DNA from: Viridothelium virens
Taxonomy: Eukaryota; Ascomycota; Dothideomycetes; Trypetheliales; Trypetheliaceae
Direction: 5' to 3'
DNA length: 62,469 nt
Assembly: GCA_010094025.1 (NCBI GenBank)
Contig: ML991875.1
Location: 1-62,469, forward strand
The notes beneath the pieces are model-generated. The model was not told where the DNA came from. It ran no database searches and saw nothing but the letters and a program-made list of their open reading frames with translations. This document shows positions 1-13,018 of the stretch, in pieces (within the stretch, counting starts at the first letter, position 1; every line of letters begins with the position of its first letter). Made by a program: the position numbers and the translations under genes.

Positions 1-215
1 TGAATGAGGTGATCAAGAAGCCTAAGAAGAAAGCTATTCGTATAGATCCAAATCTACAATTCGCAGACATTAAGAGCATCAAAAAGGCAATAGAGGATGC
101 GAAGGTTGTAGAGGCGAATAGCTCCACGAAACAACCTCCAAAAACTGTGAAACCTAGTTCATCTAGTGCAGTAGCTCCTGCCTATGAAGCTATGTGTAGT
201 ATCATCAAATTCTAG
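1..215 (+). pseudogene. transposase C-terminal tail, cut by the window edge
   Basis: The open frame enters from before the window and ends at the stop at 213-215. The visible tail is basic (KKPKKKAIRIDPN) followed by FADI and SIKKAIEDAK, then a Ser/Lys-rich end. A basic stretch followed by DPN..FADIE.I is what I know from the C-terminal tails of fungal pogo/Fot1 DDE transposases. The catalytic DDE core lies outside the window. The right-hand copy reads further upstream (LQRKLNEVIKK), a short heptad-like helix. It differs in the protein only at K/E and E/K positions. Whether the full element is active cannot be judged here. Confidence 0.7.
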
Positions 216-310
216 CTAGTAATGCGAGAGATAATAGCTTCATTTTGCACATGGTGGGGTGTGCGGGGGTGCGCCACTACTAGGTTGCGCCGGATCTAGG
301 TGGTTTGACT
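1..310 (+). mobile_element. pogo/Fot1-like DNA transposon, 3' end (left copy)
   Basis: The last 310 bp of a Tc1/mariner-superfamily (pogo/Fot1-like) element. It reads: end of the transposase frame, stop at 213-215, a short non-coding stretch, then a GC-rich terminal inverted repeat that ends at 310 and is followed by TA at 311-312, the usual target-site dinucleotide of this superfamily. The reverse complement is present at 62141-62450 with, by my count, three mismatches and no indel. The element is cut off by the start of the window, so its size and its other terminus are unknown. Confidence 0.85.
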
Positions 311-312
311 TA

Positions 313-1391
313 GGCCACGTCAAGACACCCCCAAAATCGGAACAAATTGGGAAGTAGTCTCGTGATATCGTACCTGCTGGCTACGTGACAGGATTCATGC
401 GAGTAGGCTCCGAGGAAGACTTGACTAGCAACAGAAAGCGTTGGTCATGCTGTATGTGACGTGTGAGAACCTTTCAATCCCATCACGTGATTGTGAGTGA
501 GCGTCGTGAGTTGCGGTTGCCACGTACCGTGTCGTGCGTGTACCTTTTGCGCTGTTGCAGCAGGCTGTTATGTATGCACGAACCATGTTTTACCAGGTAC
601 CTACCTAGTAGGTATCATGTAGAATAGCATCACGTGACCTATAGTCCGTGCGCAACAGCCTAACAGCGCCGAGGATAGATGACCTCGCCTCCATAGCTTA
701 ATCTACAAGCTTTCACCACTTATTTTACATCATCAGCTAGTAAAATGCTAGGCTCACTACTGTTCGTTGTAACTCTCAGAATGAGCTGCAGCATCCTGGT
801 GTACGGAACTGTCTTGACTACTTCATTACGATAGTGCCTAAGCTCCTGCAACCCTTCTCATCCCTTCCAACCCTAGTCTCATCCTATTCTATGTAGTTCT
901 TACTATCTATTTAATTTGAAATAGATGTTGGGGGCCCAGAATGGATAAGCAAGGTGTAGATAGGATGAGAGGGGTTACAGAGGTCTAGACACCACGATAA
1001 AGGAGTGGCCAGGAAAGGATACTCCTATCTACTAGGATGGTAGGATGAAGCGCTGCCTTTCACGCCGACGACAGATCTTTTCTAAATGAAACTAGCGCAA
1101 GCTATCCTGATTCGCACGATCCAGGATCTATTGACATATGCATGAGTGAGCCAATAACAACAAGATCTGAGAGTCAGAGGCGTGCAGATCGATAATTCAG
1201 CAGAGTTCCGACGGAAGATGCCAGCAGGCAAGGCAGAAAAGCAAGGCAGAAAGACAGCCGCGTGGCCGGTCAGAGCTGAAAAGCCAACCAAATAACGCGC
1301 TTGCCTCAGACTGCGACTTTCAAAACCTACTTTCGAACCCAATGAAGGAGCCGCAATACAAGACGAGACGTACGAGATATCTTCACAGATC
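313..1391. other. non-coding flank between transposon and NLR relic
   Basis: I see no convincing gene. The stretch is AT-rich with many stops in all frames and contains short TACCTACCTA-like tracts near 596-615. The promoter and the true start of the NLR-type gene should lie in its right end, but no ATG is in frame with the first recognisable codons. Confidence 0.5.
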
Positions 1392-3939
1392 TTGCCGCTT
1401 CACGACACGCAAGATGGATACCAGCAGTCACAGGATTTATGGCTGAAGGCACTAGAGACTCTCGACGGCGATCTGAAGACTGAACTCATCATTGAGAACA
1501 TTGCCCATGTGGATTTACCGACCATGCTCCTTAAGATTGTTCAGGACAAGAAACAAGTATGTTTGAAGAAGCGCTGGAAGTACAGAAGGTCAAATGGCGA
1601 AGAGATTGTGCTTCGCGATATCCTTGAGAAGATTACACGCTGGCTCGAGAAGTTCAGAGCCATCGGCGATACTGTCGCTACATATGACCCCACACATGCT
1701 GCCCTTCCTTGGGCCGGAGTCCGATTCATACTTCAGGTATACCATACTAATGATTATCAAATGGGAGATGCTGACGCTGGCCAGGTCGCTGTCAATGAGA
1801 CGGAGATCTTCGGCTCAACGTTGTTGGGCGTTGAGACAATCTCTCGTCTTATCACTCGTTATGCCATTCTCGAAGAGCTGTACTTGCAGCGGACCTACAA
1901 AGGGCGAGCCGAGTTGGAAAACCTTCTTGTTGATCTCTATAAAGAGGTACTAACTTTCCTTGCAAACGCGAGAAAGTATTTTCGAACGCCGACTGGAGGC
2001 AAGTTATGAAAACTGGCAATCATATTCAGTAAATTAACCAATCGTCGCTAGTACGTCTACCAAAGAGTGCCTTCCATTACGCAGAAGATGACCAACTCCG
2101 GAATATCGATATAAACGAGACCAAAGTGCTACGTTTTCATCAAACTCGTCGATACCGAGCTTCAGCTGAGCATTGCCGGGGAGGTCAGCAGTGTGCATCA
2201 TATCATGCAGACCTTGGAGGCTCCTATAATCCGCTTCGTAGATCAGACCTTGTTGTTTGAGAAGATGATAATGAGAGGAAATATCTAGATATTCTCCGGT
2301 GGCTTTCTACAGTTCCATATGTCCGCCACCACGAACGGCATTCGAAAGAGAGACTTCCTGGTACTGCGAAGTGGCTGTTGCAGCACCCCGAATATAACTC
2401 TTGGATGGCTTCCAGTTCCTCCTCCATCCTACTTCTCCACGGGATCCTTGGATCAGGCAAGACCTCCCTGGCGTCTGCCGTCATCGATTATTGTCCACAG
2501 AGCAGCTCGGCGGAATCATTGAGTTGTCTCATGGCTTACTTCTATTGCGCGAAGGGCGCCGCCGAACCCGAATGTTCAAAAGCGGAAGAGATTATGAGAA
2601 GTATCCTTAGACAGCTTGCTATATCTCGTGAGCCACAGCATATCATCAATGAGGCGCTCGTCACGCGATATGAACGGCTAGAGGCAGAAGCCAAGCTCGA
2701 TGGACTCGACATGATTCGAATGACCACCAAAGAATGCCTCGACGTAATCCTTGAGATAACGACTTTCAACGCGCTGGTGATTGTCGTGGATGCGGTCGAC
2801 CAGATTGAAGAAAAAAGTCGATACGAGTTGCTTTTCGCCCTTCGAGAGCTATGCACAAGGTCTGTAAGCGTGATTAAGGTATTTCTCACCTCTCGCGATA
2901 ATCAGGACGTCTTCAATCTGTTGCTGGACGCCCGCAAATTTCGCATCACGAAAGACGACAGTCGCGAGGATATAGAGCTTTTCGCACGACACCAGGTCAC
3001 TCAGAGCATTACGCAAGGCAAACTACTTCGCGGTAACCCTTCGACCGAGCTGGTGGAATCTCTATTGGTCGCCTTGGTCGAAGGAGCGCAAGAAATGTAT
3101 GGAGGCACTTTCGCTCGTGTCGATAATCACACAGCAGCTAACTTCTATAAGGTTCCAATGGATCAAGCTTCAAATTCATCACCTATGCCAGTTCAAGCTC
3201 GAGTCAGATGTCAGAACAGCGATGCGACGACTCTCGGAAAAAAGCTTGAGTGAATTGTATGCTGAAGCATATGATCGAATCTTTATCTCAAACTCCACCG
3301 CTCGGAATGTAGCCTTGAGAGTGTGCTCCTGGTTGCTGTGCATGAGGGAAAACTTGGTTCCTGAAGCACTCCTATTGGTATGTCAATCGGAACACCCGGG
3401 TCTTATTGACGTTGTAACCCTATTGGAGGTTTGTCATAACTTCATTATCCACGACTCAAAATTGAATGTCCTTCGCTTTGCGCATAACTCTATACAGGAC
3501 TTCATCAAGGGAAGACCAGATTTCGCTACGTTGAGCGTTAACAAACTCGTCGCATTGGATTGTCTCAACTTCTGCATTGCAGGCCCACAATCCGAGATGC
3601 AGATAGCAGCGCCCGGCATCCACGACATATATCAATATAGTGTCATGCATTGGGCTGTGCACTGCAAGGCTGGAAATCCCGAAACTGGTGATTATGAAAT
3701 CTGGCATAAGATAAAGGAATTCATCTTTGACGGCCCAGAAGTCAGTCTTTCCTTTATTTTCTGGCTTGACGGCATTCCGGATGTGGTGGAATCGCTCTCC
3801 CGCGATCATCCTCTTAAGAAGCCACTTTCTGCCGTTCCGAATAAACAACAATCTCCCCTCTTTACTGGCTGCGCCTTTGGTCTTGTAGAGGTGGTGAAGC
3901 AGCTGGCGAGTCATAACGACATTTGTTGGGATCAGGTGA

Positions 3940-6900
3940 ATGACCAGGGCCAAACCGGGCTGTATCTCGCGGCAGCTGCCGGTCACGAAAATGTCGTTCA
4001 TACGATGCTTGAATTTCCCGTTGACATCAATGCAGTTGGCGGCAGATACGCCTACCCAATACATGCTGCTTGCTTCTCTGGCCACTCCCTCATAGTACAG
4101 TCGCTGCTTGATAGTGGCGCTGACCCGAAGCTGCGAGGTATTTTCGAGAATGCGTTTCATGCTGCTCTCATGGGCGGTCGCGGAGACATCGCTGTCCTTC
4201 TCCTCAACAACAGTCAATTTAAATTATCAAATCAATCCGAATACGACGCTGCCCTTAGGCAAGCGGCGCAGGCTGGCTTTCTCAACGTTTTTCAGACCCT
4301 CGAGGGAGCGTACAAATCTAATTTTGCGAAATCCACGCAATCAACAAACAGATCAGTCCTCGATGCTGTAATTTACAAAGGCCGACAAGGAATGCTTGAG
4401 AGACTTCTAGCAATGAAACCGGCTCGGGATATGTCCTTGCCTCCAGATGCCCTATCGAAAGCAGCCTTTGGAGGACACGATGAAATGATTTCTAGCCTCA
4501 TACATCAAGGGCTGGATCTTGAGGCGGAAGGTCCTTTTGGAACTCCTCTAAGAGCTGCCAGTCTTGTGGGTCATGAGTCGACTGTTCGGCTTTTGATTGA
4601 TAGAGGCGCCAACGTAAACACGGACAGCCCTCTTGGAGATCCATTGCAGGCTGCAGCCATGAATGGTCATTTATCAGTCACTAAAATATTAATCGGAGAG
4701 CACGCAAACGTCGACAAAGTCGGAGGCTTCTTTGGGAACGCCTTACAGGCTGCCGCATATCGAGGGCAACTCGCTGTAGTTGAATTGCTCCTCGATGCAA
4801 GGGCTAACATTTACCAAGCAGGCTTTTCGAAAGACGTCTTCCACGCCGCGGCCGAAGGAGGTCACGAAAATATTATTCGTGCTCTAGTAAAGAGGGGCCA
4901 TTCCCTTCAGTCATGGCTCCCTCCAGCTCGCGCGATACGCTATAAACGTGATTCGCCCCCATTTGACCTATTGCGATCAAGTTCTCCAGATCATGAGCTT
5001 ATGAAGAAGCGAGGATATGCACCACACAATCGACCAGCAACGAGAGATTGGCCGGCCTCTGCCTACGTCTCTGACATTTACGGTGCCTTGAGCATAGTCA
5101 GAGACACCGTGAAGCAGAGGGCAATGAAGCCACCTCATGCTTACAAAAGCAAAGATCATAGCATCCATAACAAAGAGGGACCAAACTACGCATTAGAAGC
5201 AGCGGCGTTGAATGGCCATGAAGCCGTTGTGTCGAGTATCATCGAAGAGTCTCGCAAAAAGGATCAGCGTATAGACCCTAACAACGATTTCCGTGACCGC
5301 CTCTATTCAGTTTCTTGGGGATCAGGTCTCACCGCGCTTGAAAATGCCGTCACAAATGGACACATAGGCATTGTCAGGCTGCTCATCACTAGCAATTTTG
5401 AACCCTTCGCGAATGTTCAGCAATCTATAAAGAATGCCGCAGAGTGTGGATACCTCTCAATTGTGAAGATGCTTCTAGCCTTTGAAGATGATCTGAATTT
5501 GAATGAATCTCTAATTCAAGAAGGGGGATTACCGAGCATACCTCATGCGCGTAGCTCGCCTTCACGGAAAAGCAAATCTCGACATATATATGACAAGGAG
5601 AAGGCCAGAGAATGCTCAAGCCCAGAGATCATCTTGCTGGCCGCCTGTCGTAGAGGCCATCTACCGGTCTCCAGATATGCGCTTGCTATTGTTCAAGAGA
5701 GATATCCTATTGGCGAAAGACATAAGCTACTTCGCGAGGCTATCTGTGAATCCGCTCGCCATGGTGAATTGGCAACCTTGGATATGTTGCTGGAGAGTGA
5801 CTTCCAAATGACGCCTGACCTATTAACCCAAATGTTCGAAGACGGCTGTAAGTCAGGTCATCAGGAGGTCGTATCACTATCGATCGATGCGGACAAGAAT
5901 GGCTCCCTAAAGACTTCAACGCGCCAGAAAGGTCTGGAGTCATGTGTGAAGAATGGGTTCTTTGAGCTGGCCGCATTTCTTCTCCAGGAAGACTCCGTAA
6001 CTCACAATCTTAGTCTCACTGAAGACATCATTGTGAATGCGTCAGGCAATGGCTATTGTGAGATTCTGCGCTTACTTATAGAAGAGAGAAGGCGTAGAAA
6101 CTTACCTGATCTTCTACTTGACCGATCGCTGAACTTTGCTTGTTATTATGGTCACAAAGATGTTGTTGAAGCTCTAATCTCATTCAGAGCTAGCATTGAC
6201 ACAATTGTAGAGGTTCACACGAATCCACTTGACCCGCGATTCGGTTCAATTGAGATTACTAATCGCAACGCACTTCAAGCAGCTCTTCATGGAAGCACGC
6301 GATTCACGCCATATGAAAAATATGCCTTTCTGCGTCACGAGGACGAATTCGTAAGGGCTGACGAAAAGTGCCGCGAGGCAACATTACGATACATCATGGA
6401 GAGTGGGGCAAATCTCAATGCCCTAGGTGGATGCTCCGATATGCCATTAATCTGTGCCATCAAATTCTGCTTTACGGAAGTGGTTGCTTTGATGATCTCT
6501 AGGGGAGCTGATTTCCGAGCCCGCAGATTGTACAAAGATAAGGAGATCGATGTGATCCCGGCAAGCAGCTATTCCAGTTCTGATAGCAAGTCAGGCCACG
6601 AGGTCGAGACACAAATTGAAGAAGTAGACACATATAACGCTCACGGGGATAAATCTGCAGGTGCCATGCACGGCGCACATAGTTCTAATATAGCCTTGAG
6701 AGAAGCGCTCAACTTCTTCAACTACAACGGAATTCGTCTAAAAGGCAGAACAGTCGAGGAAGTTTTGGAGACTGGTCCTGGGGCAGTGGTACAGTTACTG
6801 CTTGGTTATCTTCCAGAGGAGCGAGCGGAACACGAGAATTATCGCCTTCTCTTCCAAATGGCCGCCATGAACGGACGTCACGAACTCATGACTCTACTCA

Positions 6901-8580
6901 TTGATCGAGGGATTGACGTCAATACTACAGGCACCTATTACGGGACGGCGTTGCAGGCAGCTGCCAGAGTCGGTCAAATTGAGACTGTGAGAATGTTGCT
7001 TGATGCAGGCGCCGACGTCAACGTTCTTCAAGGCGCACACTGTACGGCTCTTCGGGCTGCTGTGCGAGGAGGCCACATCGACATTGTGGAGCTGCTTCTC
7101 AACAATGACGCCAACCCTAATCTACGACACAAAGATGCGAAAAATATCATGCACCTGGCCCTTGACAATGCTGCGGAGTTCGATGTCAAGCCATTGCCCG
7201 ATGCTGGTGGTATTGCCGATAGTACTGATGGAGGAGATGCTCTGAATTCCACATTTCCAGCGGTCGATGTCGATCTCGTGCTTGCTCGCTTGCTCCTTGC
7301 CCACGGTGCTGATGTCAATGCCGTTGCTGAGCCCACAGCATCGTACTCGTCAGATGCGGATCCTCAAAACACCACTCTTGTTCAAATAGCAGCCTCGCAA
7401 GGTAGGCACGACCTTGTAGAGCTACTCATTCAGCACGGTGCTGGAATCGACTCCGCAAGTGCTACGAGATGAGTCCGCTGCAATGCAGTGCGCGCTCTGG
7501 TCACAAATCAGTAGTACGACTCCTCCTCGACAAGGGCACAAACGTCAACCACGTTTTAAAGAGCGCCGACGGTAAACTCGATACTGCACTTTCGTTCGCA
7601 TGTGGCAATGGACACATTCAAATCGCGCAGGAATTGCTTAGAGCAGGAGCTGTGGCTTCTGACCTTTCAAACGTATCAAATGCATTGAACGTAGCTTGCG
7701 AAAAGCGCGAATTCGGAGTAGCTCTGATGCTGCTTGGGGAGCTCTCTCGCTGCCCTGCTTGAGAACGTACAAGGAACGATGCTCTCTTCGCTGCCTGTGA
7801 GCAGGGCGACGATGTCGCGTTCAAGCTCTTGCTAGAGCATGCCTTTCCTATTGATCCTCAAGGCCAGGATGGAGGTGTCGGTTGTGCACTCCATGTTTCA
7901 GCATATCATCTTCGCCCAGACTTCGTCCGGCCGCTTGTACAATATGGCGCTAACACAAACTTCCTTCATCTACGTTATGGAAGCCCGCTGATCGCCGCCC
8001 TTGAAGGCTGTGCCATTACAGCATTGAAGGATCTAATGTATTATCTAATGGAGGATTCATCCCGTGGCCCATTTGAAACGACTTTCAGGCTAGGGAAGCT
8101 AAACGGCCCACTACGAATGAGGTACTCGGCATTCAAGGTTTTGCACTGACTATCTCTTGACGTCACCAGGATCTCGAACTGCAAAAAAGTTGTTCAGATA
8201 CTGCTCGATTCTGATGTCGAGGCGAACACAGAGCTGAGAGAGTTCGGTAGTTCAATCCATTTAGCCGCCTTCATTGGCGATCTGCCACTCTTGCAGCTAT
8301 TGTTGCAAAGAGGCGGCGACGTCTACGTCCAAGGTGGATACTTTGGAACTCCATTGTTAGCTGCTACAGCTGGGACTAATCTCGACATGGTCACACTTGC
8401 GCTTGACTATGGGGTTGACGTTGGGTACCTCTCCTCTCAAGGTCGCAGTGCGTTACAATACGCATTCATGACTTCGAACCTCGAAGCAGCCCAACTGCTA
8501 TTAGATAGAGGCGCGGACATCAATGGCCATGATGGAGAAGTTTCCAGTCCACTAGCAGCTGCTTTTTCAAGCATTTTCTA
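3940..8580 (+). repeat. ankyrin repeat array of the NLR relic
   Basis: More than 20 ankyrin-like units of about 33 residues can be recognised by the pattern (T/A)-L-x-A-A-x-x-G-H-x-x-(I/V)-V-x-x-L-L-x-x-G-A-(D/N)-(V/I)-N. The best-kept ones lie at 3940-4140, 4540-4900 and 6840-7120 and again after the frameshift, at 7469-7620 and 8230-8560. Units between about 4900 and 6800 are more divergent and are separated by longer low-similarity linkers. In this family the array is the presumed recognition surface. Confidence 0.8.
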
Positions 8581-8593
8581 GAACCAATACGAG

Positions 8594-9643
8594 CAGCAAG
8601 CGGTAGAAGCAGTAGAAAAACTCATAACAATGCTACTTCGCTACAAGACAATGCTTAACATCAAAGAATCAGACCTTATAACTCTAATGAGGGCAGGACA
8701 CGAAAACGACGAGGCTATTGACTACCGGCGCATGCAATACACCCATCAAGTTTGGACGATGAAAGACTACGCTTTCATATTTGATGGACTTTCCCAAGCT
8801 TTACGCGCAGACGAAAAGCTCCATATCACCGAACCTATATTGGAAGCTGTCGTGCTGCCGGAAATAATGAAATTTCTACTCGAGCAAGAGAATGTCTGCA
8901 TGATCACATCACCAATCATGGAAAAGGCCGTCTCAAGACCAGAATATCGACTTGACCTGGTAGAGATGCTTATGTCCCGCCAGAACAATTTTCCAGTGAC
9001 AAAGCCACTCATCCTGGGCGTTTTGAGGGCTGTCGATGACTGTCAGGCGGAACCCGAGCAGCAGCGACTCGAAAATATTCTTCAAGATCTCATCTCACAC
9101 GACATGACTCTCTGGAGTATAGATGAATTGCTACGGGAGGTACAAACATCCAGCGAGATGCGGATGTTACTCAAGCTGATACCGCACCATCCTGCGTCAG
9201 AAGAGCTCCGAGAGGCAGTGGCCAGCCGGCAAGAACATCCGTCAAAGATATCTTCTGACAGATCACTGACTACAGGATCTGAAATAGACCTTGTGCCTCC
9301 ACATTCGCTCGTCAAAGTGTTGCTTGAGTATGACAGACTGGTCAATATTACGCCGAAACTTGTCCGTGAAGCGTGCGATAGCCCTGACGCCGCTGAATTT
9401 CTTGCCGTCTTACTCGACCATAATCCAGAGCTGATGATATCCGAAGACGACTTCATCGCTCTGATAGAATCACAAGAGCACATTCATGGCTTTGATAGCA
9501 TACAAAGCATGAAGCGCCGACGAGGCGTCAAGGCCCTAGATGATGTTGTGTCAGTCCTTTTGAAATATGATAGAAAGGTGCAATTTACCGATAAAGTACG
9601 CCAATTCATCGATATCACTACTGGGTGGGATAGAGACGAGTGA
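8594..9643 (+). repeat. C-terminal non-ankyrin helical repeat of the NLR relic
   Basis: After the TAG at 8579 an open frame of about 340 codons continues and ends at 9641-9643. It does not follow the ankyrin pattern. Imperfect units recur: a leucine-rich helix such as VLLEYDRLV, then an N/T-I-T-x-x-L-V turn, then a second helix with EA..S and FL..LL. Examples lie near 8820, 8915, 9300 and 9550. Related I-T-x-x-(L/V)-(V/I) repeats occur at the end of other fungal ankyrin-NACHT proteins, to my knowledge without an assigned function. Confidence 0.55.
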
Positions 9644-10811
9644 CTGAAGTTGCTATATTATCAGCTGGAGAGGTTAAGGGTAGCTTAGAGCTCCAAAGCT
9701 CGTGAAAGGCCGATCACTTTCAGGGACTGTAAGTGTCTGCAGACCCTCGAAGCTTGCCCCTGGGACCATATTTCACGTAGAGCCAACAGGATTCCAACCA
9801 AGGGTAATGTCTTCACACGCCACAATTTGGAGTAGTCAATCTCAGTGTTATAGATCTAGGGTCACGTGCACCTATGACACTTAAGGTACGTAGCTACCTA
9901 ACTTACCTACCTAAGATGGGAAGAATAAGATGAATGGTGAGATGATGTGCCACATGCTTCTATGCGCATGGATCTCCGTGTAGCTGTATTTAGTAGGCGG
10001 TGCTGTCCGCATGTCCGCTGAGATCGAAACTGGGAAAAAGGATGGATAGAGTAGTTGGTTCTAGAGATGGAGAGCTAACCTACGCAGCGGCCTGTGGCCT
10101 ATGCACCCATAGCTCCTGCCTCACACCGCACCTTGATCTGCTCAGCTCTAGATACTCGTTCATATCCACGCTCGTTGTTTTCATCTCGTAGCTAGGTCCC
10201 TGACACTTAGCCTGAGCCAGCCTGAGCCAGCATATTCAAAACGTAGAGTTGGCTAAGTATCTTTAGTGTAGATTAAGCCGATATTGCAACAGTGGCTTAA
10301 ATTACCACTTTTGGCCTGGCATAAATCTAATCAATCGGGGTAATGAAAGTGGTCGTTTTTACCCTCGAGAATAGGAACATCAAGATTTGTCGAACCTGGG
10401 ACTATATATATGTCTCTCGGGTTCGAATCTGGTGGTTTCTGAATCCATCAGTTCAATCTTGTTACTGTGGCTAAATACCTGATCGGGTGTGGTAACATTG
10501 GTGCGGAGTACTCATAAACGTGATGATGTTTCTGAAGTCTTGCGAATCGCATGTTCTGTTTCTATAACGGAGCTGATATCGTCGATGACGCGTACCTATG
10601 AGTAATCAATGAAAAATTCGGAGCATTCTAGCTAAGTAATCCCACTACTCGACAATATGCCACAGCCAAATACATGTACAATAAGACTTGAAGAGCTATC
10701 CGAATTGCTACGATCACATGTATCCTTCCAAGATGGCAAATAATGAATCTGGTACTCTGTCCTCCACCATTATGACAGAATCTCTGTCAAGTTCTCTTCA
10801 ACAATAGACAA
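9644..10811. other. intergenic, no gene seen
   Basis: No supported coding region. It contains TACCTACCTA-like tracts near 9890-9915 and a 10-bp unit repeated twice at 10209-10231. A tRNA-like B-box at 10419-10430 has no matching A-box or cloverleaf (see rejected items). Confidence 0.5.
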
Positions 10812-12009
10812 TTACTTGTCCTCCTCGATTTCCAGGTACCCGGCTTTCTTCATGTCTCTGTTGGAAGAGGGCTCGCCGGTCAACTCATATTCCCGTTCTT
10901 GTTGAATTTTTTGCACTTTATGAGGAGTTTTACCCGTTGTTCGTGAGCTATTTCGCGACGATACCAGTCCAAAGCGCTCGTAGTAGGGCTTCACAAGCGG
11001 CCAGGTTGGTGGAACTGACATCGCTATTAGAACTAGCCACCCTTCAACCTGTCCCCACTCGAAGAGAATTCCTAAATGGTCTTTGACGGAGCAGGTCAGC
11101 CGAAAGGGAGAAAAACAGAACGTCATTAACGCATGAGATTGTAGAAGACTTACAAGACGCATCCTCACCCTCGAGGAAACTGGTCGCCCACGTTCGCACT
11201 ATCGCCGCGATTGCTGCAACGATCCCAAGGCTAAGGAGCACGCAGAGGACCTGTTTAAGCTTTCTGTCGATCTGTAAAGACCACAAGATATAGATGGGGA
11301 GTAACGCTAATAGGATATCCGATAAAGCGGCGATAGAGCCAGAGACATATGACAGCAGCACATACATGTGTGTGTTACACTGCTGTTGTTTTAATGGATT
11401 CCAGAGTGCGTTTATAGGATTGCAGTGGAGCTGTGAATATATTGCTATTGGGACAGAAATTAGATAGTTCATTGCTGCTATTGACATAAGTATCCAGCGC
11501 ATTTTAACATCTATAAGGAATATTATCAGTATAAGGCGAACAAATAAGTTGAAAGTCTTACAAGCAAGTCCAATAATCTCCATAAGAAAAACCGCGACGG
11601 CCGTCTTGCCTGTAGGAATACCGATATGGAAGAAGAAAACTGTAAGCCAGGTAAATTTGAGGAAGTTCTGTGCCTGGCCCTCCTCTATAATAACAGTCAT
11701 GTGGTTTCCGAGGCCGTGCAAGGCTGCTAAGATAGTAAAGACTTCTGTGGTAACCGATAGTATCTACAATGTCAGTCAATTGATCGTCAGCCTCGTCTAC
11801 TCTCGATGATACAGCGTGCCGCCTTCATCATGGCTTACCCAAGTCGCAATAGCCCAAAGGAGCGCCGTAGTACCGGTTCTGTTGATTCTAAGGCGTACGT
11901 ATATGCGTAGAATGATCAGAATCGTGGCGAGGGTTCCAAGGCTTAGGCCAACGCGAACGCACGTTGGGCCCCGACCGCCATAGGCGTGATAATGCTTGTA
12001 GAGATCCAT
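10812..12009 (-). CDS. PTH11-like / fungal rhodopsin-domain 7TM protein
   Basis: An integral membrane protein of the large fungal rhodopsin-like family (SAT4/PTH11-like), which includes putative G-protein-coupled receptors for surface or nutrient cues; the ligand is unknown. Four exons: 11839-12009, 11562-11763, 11154-11510, 10812-11080. The introns (75, 51 and 73 bp) start GTAAGC, GTAAGA and GTAAGT and have CTGAC or CTGAT branch sites. The sum is 999 nt, or 332 residues in one frame. Hydrophobic segments are clear, for example LGTLATILIILRIYVRL (TM1), a helix after TGTTALLWAIATW, SDILLALLPIYILWSL and QVEGWLVLIAMSV. The cytoplasmic tail is short and charged. A second in-frame ATG lies 75 nt upstream (12084); I prefer 12009 because the protein then begins just before TM1. 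It is somewhat shorter than many relatives but appears intact. A decayed relative lies at 56262-57207. Confidence 0.85.
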
Positions 12010-13018
12010 GCTGTAGGCAAATGCAGGAGTTGATAAGGGCTGAATGCGAAGCGTTTTTCTTGCCTCAAACAATCGAGTCCACACATTGCTGATCGAAGTC
12101 CTTTATCATCATAAGATAATTAGGGTTCATTCGGATACTGGTCGAGCGGAGCCTGGATAATGCGACGCGTCAATCAAGAAGGTTCGGTGGTAGATACTAA
12201 AGCTTACTTCGGATAGTCTTAACACGGCCTAGTTCGATAGTTCTTGAACTAGACGTATGCTTCAGGTGCATCGGCCCGAAGTCTTGTTAGTGCCCAAGGG
12301 AACGACGTGAGCACTATTAACCTTGAGTGGATGATAGACGTCAAATGAGGTATCTAGCGGCCGCATCTTCCCAGATTCCCCCTCTACTTTGGCTGGTTCT
12401 CCCCCATACTGTACTTGAGAAGCATCAGTACCTCTGCCAAGGGCCCAGAGCCAATACTGTACCTCATTCAAGATATCCCGACCAAGGAATTCGTTTCAAT
12501 ATGCAGGAGACATTATCTACCTGTCATGGTTGCCAGAACCATCGTAGAATCGACAGTGTCTGAATGGCAGCATTGAGTGGCTCCCTTGACTAAGCCACAC
12601 TAAAGCTTGTGAGCGCGACTCCAGGTCGATCGCAGAGGAGTTTAGAGAAAGAAACCTTGGGTTTAGGAGAATTTACTTAAGGTCAATCCAGAGAATGAGA
12701 GCACATTATGTGGTAAGCATATGTAGCAAAGGGCTCGCGTTGCGACTCGACATCACTCTTATGCTACTCGGTACTATCTACGACAGGTCTAGCGATGTGC
12801 TTGGATGCATCCTATCCGAGCGAAAAATGTCTGTGATAACTTAGTGGGGTTTCCGAAGTATTGACTTGGATGGTGTCCCACTAGAGCGGCATCTAGTAGG
12901 GAGCGGCCGGTATCCTTTATGCCCCTTGGCCTTCTCAACCGACCGATCACGTCCCCGATCTAAGTGATCTGTCTCCTGAAGTCGTTTGGGACTTCAGAGT
13001 CCCCAGGGTGAAGATCAA
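12010..13018. other. intergenic, possible decayed remainder of a dehydrogenase
   Basis: No supported gene. The part next to 13018 is where the C-terminal half of the truncated dehydrogenase (minus strand) would be expected. I could not recognise the rest of the family there in any frame, so it is either lost or decayed beyond recognition. Confidence 0.4.

Larger units (their letters stand above)
1392..9643 (+). pseudogene. NACHT-ankyrin (NLR/STAND-type) giant gene, disrupted
   Basis: Fungal NLRs of this build are intracellular STAND NTPases linked to non-self recognition and incompatibility. Order: helical N-terminal domain (1392-about 2260, with the family motif LPWAGVRFILQ), NACHT NTPase (Walker A GILGSGKTS near 2440, Walker B VIVVDAVDQ near 2780), a winged-helix-like part with FAHNSIQDF near 3478, many ankyrin repeats, and a C-terminal helical repeat. 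Introns look normal: 1737-1784 and 8122-8169 (48 bp each), 3097-3151 (55 bp, GCTAAC branch), and perhaps 2003-2067. Lesions: no in-frame ATG at the start; frame changes near 2137 (T run) and 2262; frameshift near 7469; in-frame TGA at 7760-7762 and TAG at 8579-8581. Homologous reading resumes after each. An intact form would exceed 2600 residues. I read it as a recent pseudogene; sequencing error is less likely because neighbouring genes are clean. Confidence 0.85.

Noticed and set aside
4968-5170. Possible separate gene inside the NLR
   Set aside because: It is in the same frame as the ankyrin array and simply a divergent linker.
10419-10431. tRNA B-box-like GGTTCGAATCT
   Set aside because: No A-box at the right distance and no cloverleaf can be folded around it.
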